Shown here one piece after another: positions 7,007 through 9,570 of a stretch of DNA of 9,570 nt (its first letter is position 1; every line of letters starts with the position of its first letter). A program made the translations under genes and the position numbers. The notes under the pieces are model-generated. The model was not told the DNA's origin. It saw only the letters and a list, made by a program, of their open reading frames with translations, and made no database searches. Source of the stretch: Microcaldota archaeon (GTDB lineage: Archaea; Micrarchaeota; Micrarchaeia; Micrarchaeales; CABMGC01); the NCBI GenBank assembly GCA_021821605.1, contig JAKACG010000026.1:1-9570 (forward strand), read 5' to 3'.

Positions 7007-7044
7007 AAACTTACTCACTCACGATAAACTTATACGCTCACGAT
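7007..7044. repeat. Two 19-bp imperfect tandem repeats between idi and the propeller gene
   Basis: Plus-strand units at 7007-7025 (aaacttactcactcacgat) and 7026-7044 (aaacttatacgctcacgat) are directly adjacent and match at 16 of 19 positions. A looser related stretch (tactctcatactcataaac) lies at about 6975-6993. They start 8 bp past the idi stop, about 60-110 bp upstream of the TATA box of the next gene. They may be binding sites or a slipped duplication. Confidence 0.6.
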
Positions 7045-7052
7045 GTTAATTT

Positions 7053-7574
7053 TTACCTGAGTTTATTGAGATTCTTTTCAATCTCATCTACCATTAGCTT
7101 CAACCATGGAGTGAAGTTTTCTGGGAAGCGGCTTATCTCGCTCTTAAGAGTGGGTATTGAGATCCATTTCCAATCGCACGCCTCTTCTGGATTAAGAATA
7201 GGTTTGCCTTCATACTTTCCAAAAACTATATGATCATACTCGTTCTCGGTTAGACCTTTTCCAACATCTGCTTGATAAGGAAAATTAAATACTTCATAGA
7301 GTTCACAATCAAAGCCCATCTCTTCCTTTAAACGTCTATGAGCCGCTTCAACTGTACTTTCTCCTACTCTCTGATGGCTACAACAGGTATTTGTCCAACA
7401 CCCAGGAGTATGATACTTTGTAAGTGCACGCCTCTGAAGCATAGTCTCTTTTTTATTGTTGAATACGAAGATTGATAGTGCTCTGTGCCATTTACCGCCA
7501 TTCTGATGCGCAGCTAGCTTTTCCATTGTGCCTATCTGCTTGTCATTTTTATCTACAAGTATTACCTCTTCCAT
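7053..7574 (-). CDS. idi: Isopentenyl-diphosphate delta-isomerase, type I (Nudix family)
   Basis: This enzyme interconverts isopentenyl and dimethylallyl diphosphate, supplying the primer for archaeal isoprenoid lipids; it is cytosolic and metal-dependent. At 173 residues it is close to the length of the compact bacterial type I enzymes. Key residues by family alignment are metal ligands H23, H30, H67, E110 and E112 (TENE); the catalytic Cys in WTNTCCSH (C65) and Glu E112; and the Nudix-like segment VGEST...RRLKEEMG (70-87), with E85 as the likely Mg ligand. DWKW follows at 134-137. ATG 7574 is preceded by a weak G-rich site (AAAGGG, 7583-7588). The gene is divergent from dph2 across 116 bp. 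Most archaea use the unrelated FMN-dependent type II enzyme, so the type I form suggests acquisition or a lineage-specific choice. Codon use looks like that of its neighbours. Confidence 0.95.
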   Translation of the reverse strand: MEEVILVDKNDKQIGTMEKLAAHQNGGKWHRALSIFVFNNKKETMLQRRALTKYHTPGCWTNTCCSHQRVGESTVEAAHRRLKEEMGFDCELYEVFNFPYQADVGKGLTENEYDHIVFGKYEGKPILNPEEACDWKWISIPTLKSEISRFPENFTPWLKLMVDEIEKNLNKLR

Positions 7575-7620
7575 AAAACATACCCTTTAGCCATATAATC
7601 TTATTAAAAGAATTATCCAT

Positions 7621-7633
7621 TATAAATATATAT
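7621..7633 (-). promoter_or_regulatory. TATA box of idi
   Basis: The minus strand reads ATATATATTTATA, about 50 bp upstream of the idi ATG. This would give a leader of about 20-25 nt that includes the weak ribosome binding site. It lies back to back with the dph2 TATA box. Confidence 0.4.
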
Positions 7634-7637
7634 CTGT

Positions 7638-7647
7638 AATTATAAAC
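7638..7647 (+). promoter_or_regulatory. TATA box of dph2
   Basis: AATTATAAAC predicts a start near 7668 and a leader of about 22 nt for dph2. That leader includes AAGGA (7680-7684), a clear Shine-Dalgarno match six bases before the ATG. Confidence 0.5.
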
Positions 7648-7690
7648 CTTTACTGTAATAAGTTAATAGACGAATTTACAAGGAAGTTTT

Positions 7691-8629
7691 ATGAAGATAC
7701 TTTTACAGTTCCCAGAAGGCCTTAAACAGGAAGCATTAAAGCATGCTAAGAAGCTTGAGCTAGAAGGCAACGAGGTATTTATATCGGCCTCACCGACCTT
7801 TGGGGCTTGCGATCTTGCAATAGATGAAGCAAAAAATCTTGGAGCTGAAAAGCTAATACACTTCGGACATGCTGAGTTCCACAAGGTAGACTTTAATGTA
7901 GAATACATAAGCTACAGCTATGACGCACCTCTTGAGCTGCTTCCCAAATCGCTCGAGAAGCTAAAACCTTTCAACACCATAGGCTTGATGACAACAATAC
8001 AGCACATACACCAGCTAGAAACCGTAAAGAGATTCTATGAAGAAAACGGGAAGAAGGTTTTGATAGGTAAGCCTTATGGCTTTGCCAAAAAGAACGGACA
8101 GATACTTGGCTGTGATATAGGCAGCGCAGCTAGAATAGATGGTGAGGTAGATGCACTGGTATACTTTGGAGGAGGATTGTTCCATCCATTAGGCGCCCTG
8201 CTTAATACAAAAAAACCTTTTCTTCTTGTAGAGCCTTTCAATAATACCATAGAGTTCTTAGATAGATATAGGGATATTTATAATAAAAGAAGCCGTGGCA
8301 GGATTCTTTCGGCTCTTGAAGTCAAAAAGGTAGGCATACTTGTAAGCACTAAAAATGGCCAGCACAATATGAGTATGGCAAAGGTACTGAAGGATAAGCT
8401 TGAAAAAGAAGGCATACTCACTGGAATATTAGTTGCTAATACCTTTGACTTTGAATCGATAAACAACATGATGGAGTTTGATGCTTTTGTTAATACAGCA
8501 TGCCCAAGAATTGCAATTGATGATACAGATAGAACAAGAAAGCCTCTTCTTAGCGCCAATGAGATTATGGAGGTATTAAGATTAAGAAAGGAGCGCATAG
8601 CTTTAAGGGAAGGCAATAAGCAGTTGTAA
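7691..8629 (+). CDS. dph2: 2-(3-amino-3-carboxypropyl)histidine synthase (diphthamide biosynthesis enzyme Dph2)
   Basis: This enzyme carries out the first step of diphthamide synthesis. It transfers the 3-amino-3-carboxypropyl group of S-adenosylmethionine to the conserved histidine of elongation factor 2 by non-classical radical SAM chemistry. The archaeal enzyme is a homodimer in which three Cys, one from each of three domains, bind a [4Fe-4S] cluster. All three are present: C40 in SPTFGACD, C141 in ILGCDIG and C271 in NTACPRIAIDD. The opening LLQFPEGLK, YFGGGLFHPLGA (158-169) and NTACPR are typical. At 312 residues it is slightly shorter than the roughly 340 of better-known archaeal homologues but looks complete. 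ATG 7691 has AAGGA six bases upstream. The gene is divergent from idi and convergent with the next surface gene; no T-rich terminator is evident in the 113-bp gap. Confidence 0.95.
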   Translation: MKILLQFPEGLKQEALKHAKKLELEGNEVFISASPTFGACDLAIDEAKNLGAEKLIHFGHAEFHKVDFNVEYISYSYDAPLELLPKSLEKLKPFNTIGLMTTIQHIHQLETVKRFYEENGKKVLIGKPYGFAKKNGQILGCDIGSAARIDGEVDALVYFGGGLFHPLGALLNTKKPFLLVEPFNNTIEFLDRYRDIYNKRSRGRILSALEVKKVGILVSTKNGQHNMSMAKVLKDKLEKEGILTGILVANTFDFESINNMMEFDAFVNTACPRIAIDDTDRTRKPLLSANEIMEVLRLRKERIALREGNKQL

Positions 8630-8742
8630 AACTGAATATTTAAGCCAATAAATAAAGTTCTAAGATATATTCTAGAGTATAATGAAGTATAATGATAAGG
8701 TTATAATATTAATTGTATTGCATGTGTGTTGCAGTTGCATAA

Positions 8743-9429
8743 TCATATGGACTGTGCGGAGATTTGCGCTATCTCTGAAATATAAGTAGAGTTACTATTT
8801 TTAAGATGAAATACTGCCCAGATATTTCCTTGTATCTGAACTCCCTTAGGTAAATTTGGCGTTATTGCAGGAAGAGTCAATGTTACCTGCTCACTGTTTG
8901 ATATATTTGAGAGTTGTACTCCTTTAATTCCGTTTATTAGATTGTTCTTTAGAACAGGTTGCGCGGATAAATTTAATATGTAGATCTCTGCTGTACTCCA
9001 AAGAGAGTACTGTGTCTCGCTAAATGATAAGGTAAGATTTCCTGAGATGCTCGATAAAACAGGCTGGGAACAGGAAAATCCACCGTAAGGGATACAGCTA
9101 GATACAACTCTTCCGTTTATGTTGTTGTTTATTGCACTGTAATTGTTTCCAGGAGAGATTATGTCAACAGGAGATACAGGTATTGGCTGGGAGTTGTTAA
9201 AGTTTATAACAACTGGAGCAGGTGAAGATCCAATTGTAGTGGTTTGGGTATTTACTATAATACCACCTGAACCTGCGCTTTTATTTGAGGTAGAATTTAA
9301 TGCATTACTTGAAACGGTTGTTGATGAGATCGTCTTTATATTGCCTAGATTGTTTGCCGAAATGTAAAAGTACATTATTATTACAAAACCCAAAAGCACA
9401 AAGTACGTTATTATAGCCTTTTTATTCAT
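8743..9429 (-). CDS. Small membrane-anchored surface protein carrying the shared Cys-pair domain
   Basis: The protein has 228 residues from the ATG at 9429 to the TGA at 8743-8745. The start MNKKAII leads into one hydrophobic helix (about residues 5-23), which acts as a signal anchor or uncleaved signal. A Ser/Thr/Asn/Pro-rich low-complexity linker (about 30-105) follows. The rest is the module found in the two other minus-strand surface proteins: C112, G117-F118, C120 and P123, then NLTLSF strands and the QGNIW core (W204). C112 and C120 are the only Cys, so a disulfide within this 9-residue segment or between subunits is likely. There is no class III cleavage motif, unlike the 949-residue protein. 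Function is unknown; outside location with an N-terminal membrane anchor is inferred. A TATA box lies about 34 bp upstream. Confidence 0.85.
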   Translation of the reverse strand: MNKKAIITYFVLLGFVIIMYFYISANNLGNIKTISSTTVSSNALNSTSNKSAGSGGIIVNTQTTTIGSSPAPVVINFNNSQPIPVSPVDIISPGNNYSAINNNINGRVVSSCIPYGGFSCSQPVLSSISGNLTLSFSETQYSLWSTAEIYILNLSAQPVLKNNLINGIKGVQLSNISNSEQVTLTLPAITPNLPKGVQIQGNIWAVFHLKNSNSTYISEIAQISAQSI

Positions 9430-9455
9430 TCAATCATAATAAGAATATACGAAAA

Positions 9456-9470
9456 GATATATAAATATAA
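9456..9470 (-). promoter_or_regulatory. TATA box of the 8743-9429 gene
   Basis: The minus strand reads TTATATTTATATATC, centred about 34 bp upstream of the ATG, which implies a leader of about 8 nt. It adjoins the T tract of the presumed upstream terminator. Confidence 0.45.
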
Positions 9471-9496
9471 ATAAAAAGAAGAAGGGCAAAACGCCC
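9471..9496 (-). terminator. Hairpin plus T-tract terminator, minus strand
   Basis: On the minus strand GGGC-GTTTT-GCCC (9484-9496) forms a 4-bp GC stem and is followed at once by TTCTTCTTTTTATT (9470-9483). This resembles an intrinsic terminator and is the only one in the window with a GC stem. It implies a minus-strand gene entering from the right edge. Confidence 0.45.
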
Positions 9497-9513
9497 ATAA
9501 TAAACTTCAAAGA

Positions 9514-9570
9514 TTATTTAAATACACTATTTAGGATGTTTCTTTTGCTGTTATTGTTGCTAATTCCTGA
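9514..9570 (-). CDS. Probable last 18 codons of a minus-strand gene continuing beyond the window
   Basis: From the right edge the minus strand is open for 18 codons (SGISNNNSKRNILNSVFK) to a TAA at 9514-9516, 17 nt before the hairpin terminator. A second minus frame gives QELATITAKETS ending at 9531-9533, which is also reasonable. The plus strand offers ATG at 9536 followed by a Leu-rich run (FLLLLLLLIP), which could be a signal-peptide start, but this may only be the complement of the Asn/Ser codons. The terminator favours a minus-strand gene end. Which frame is real cannot be settled here. Confidence 0.35.
   Translation of the reverse strand, partial: SGISNNNSKRNILNSVFK

Noticed and set aside
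7663..7908. Minus-strand ORF of 81 codons inside dph2
   Set aside because: It is antisense to the conserved Dph2 N-terminus, Ser/Cys-rich, has no promoter of its own, and is explained as a shadow frame.
8278..8616. Minus-strand ORF of 112 codons inside dph2
   Set aside because: It is fully antisense to conserved Dph2 sequence, including the third cluster Cys region, and its composition is that of a reverse-frame shadow.
9143..9367. Plus-strand ORF of 74 codons inside the 8743-9429 gene
   Set aside because: It is antisense to the anchor and linker of a supported surface gene; its hydrophobic/acidic sequence arises from complementing Ser/Thr/Asn codons.
1..9570. CRISPR array, insertion sequence or phage signature
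   Set aside because: No regularly spaced long repeats, transposase, integrase or terminal inverted repeats were seen; the repeats present are short and local.

Overview
The window looks like chromosome from an AT-rich archaeon. The archaeal marks are an L10e-type ribosomal protein uL16, a Dph2 diphthamide enzyme, TATA-box promoters about 25 bp upstream of starts, T-rich terminators, a tRNA gene without an encoded CCA, and a class III (archaellin/pilin-type) signal peptide. Several large, Asn/Ser/Thr-rich, single-anchor surface proteins together with a type I isopentenyl-diphosphate isomerase suggest a small-genome DPANN lineage such as the Micrarchaeota/Parvarchaeota (ARMAN-like) groups. That placement is inference; no 16S gene is present.

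Layout, left to right. Positions 1-591 (+) hold the C-terminal part of a secreted, sequon-rich protein. A tRNA-Gly(GCC) lies on the minus strand at 703-775. A membrane-anchored surface protein (934-2457, minus) is divergent from a membrane-anchored SIMPL-domain protein (2599-3324, plus) that has no ordinary start codon. Ribosomal protein uL16/L10e (3393-3920, plus) follows, with a seven-codon upstream ORF whose stop overlaps its start. A 949-residue minus-strand protein (4068-6917) combines a class III signal peptide, a cysteine-containing module and about 18 YVTN-like beta-propeller repeats. Upstream of it on the same strand is type I isopentenyl-diphosphate isomerase (7053-7574), divergent from dph2 (7691-8629, plus). 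A third small anchored surface protein lies at 8743-9429 (minus). The right edge probably holds the last codons of another minus-strand gene, ending before a hairpin/T-tract terminator.

The genes do not form one operon. Most have their own promoter and sit alternately on the two strands. Housekeeping functions (glycine decoding, the ribosomal large subunit, isoprenoid precursor balance for archaeal lipids, diphthamide on elongation factor 2) are interleaved with cell-surface proteins.

The main observation is that the three minus-strand surface proteins share a module of about 110-125 residues. It is marked by S-C-x4-G-F-x-C-[ST]-[NQ]-P and, 82-96 residues after the first Cys, a G-x-[VLI]-W core. 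The module is attached in three different ways: at the C-terminus of a TM-anchored ectodomain, directly behind a pilin-like leader, and after a TM anchor plus linker. It looks like a mobile surface-assembly domain of this lineage.
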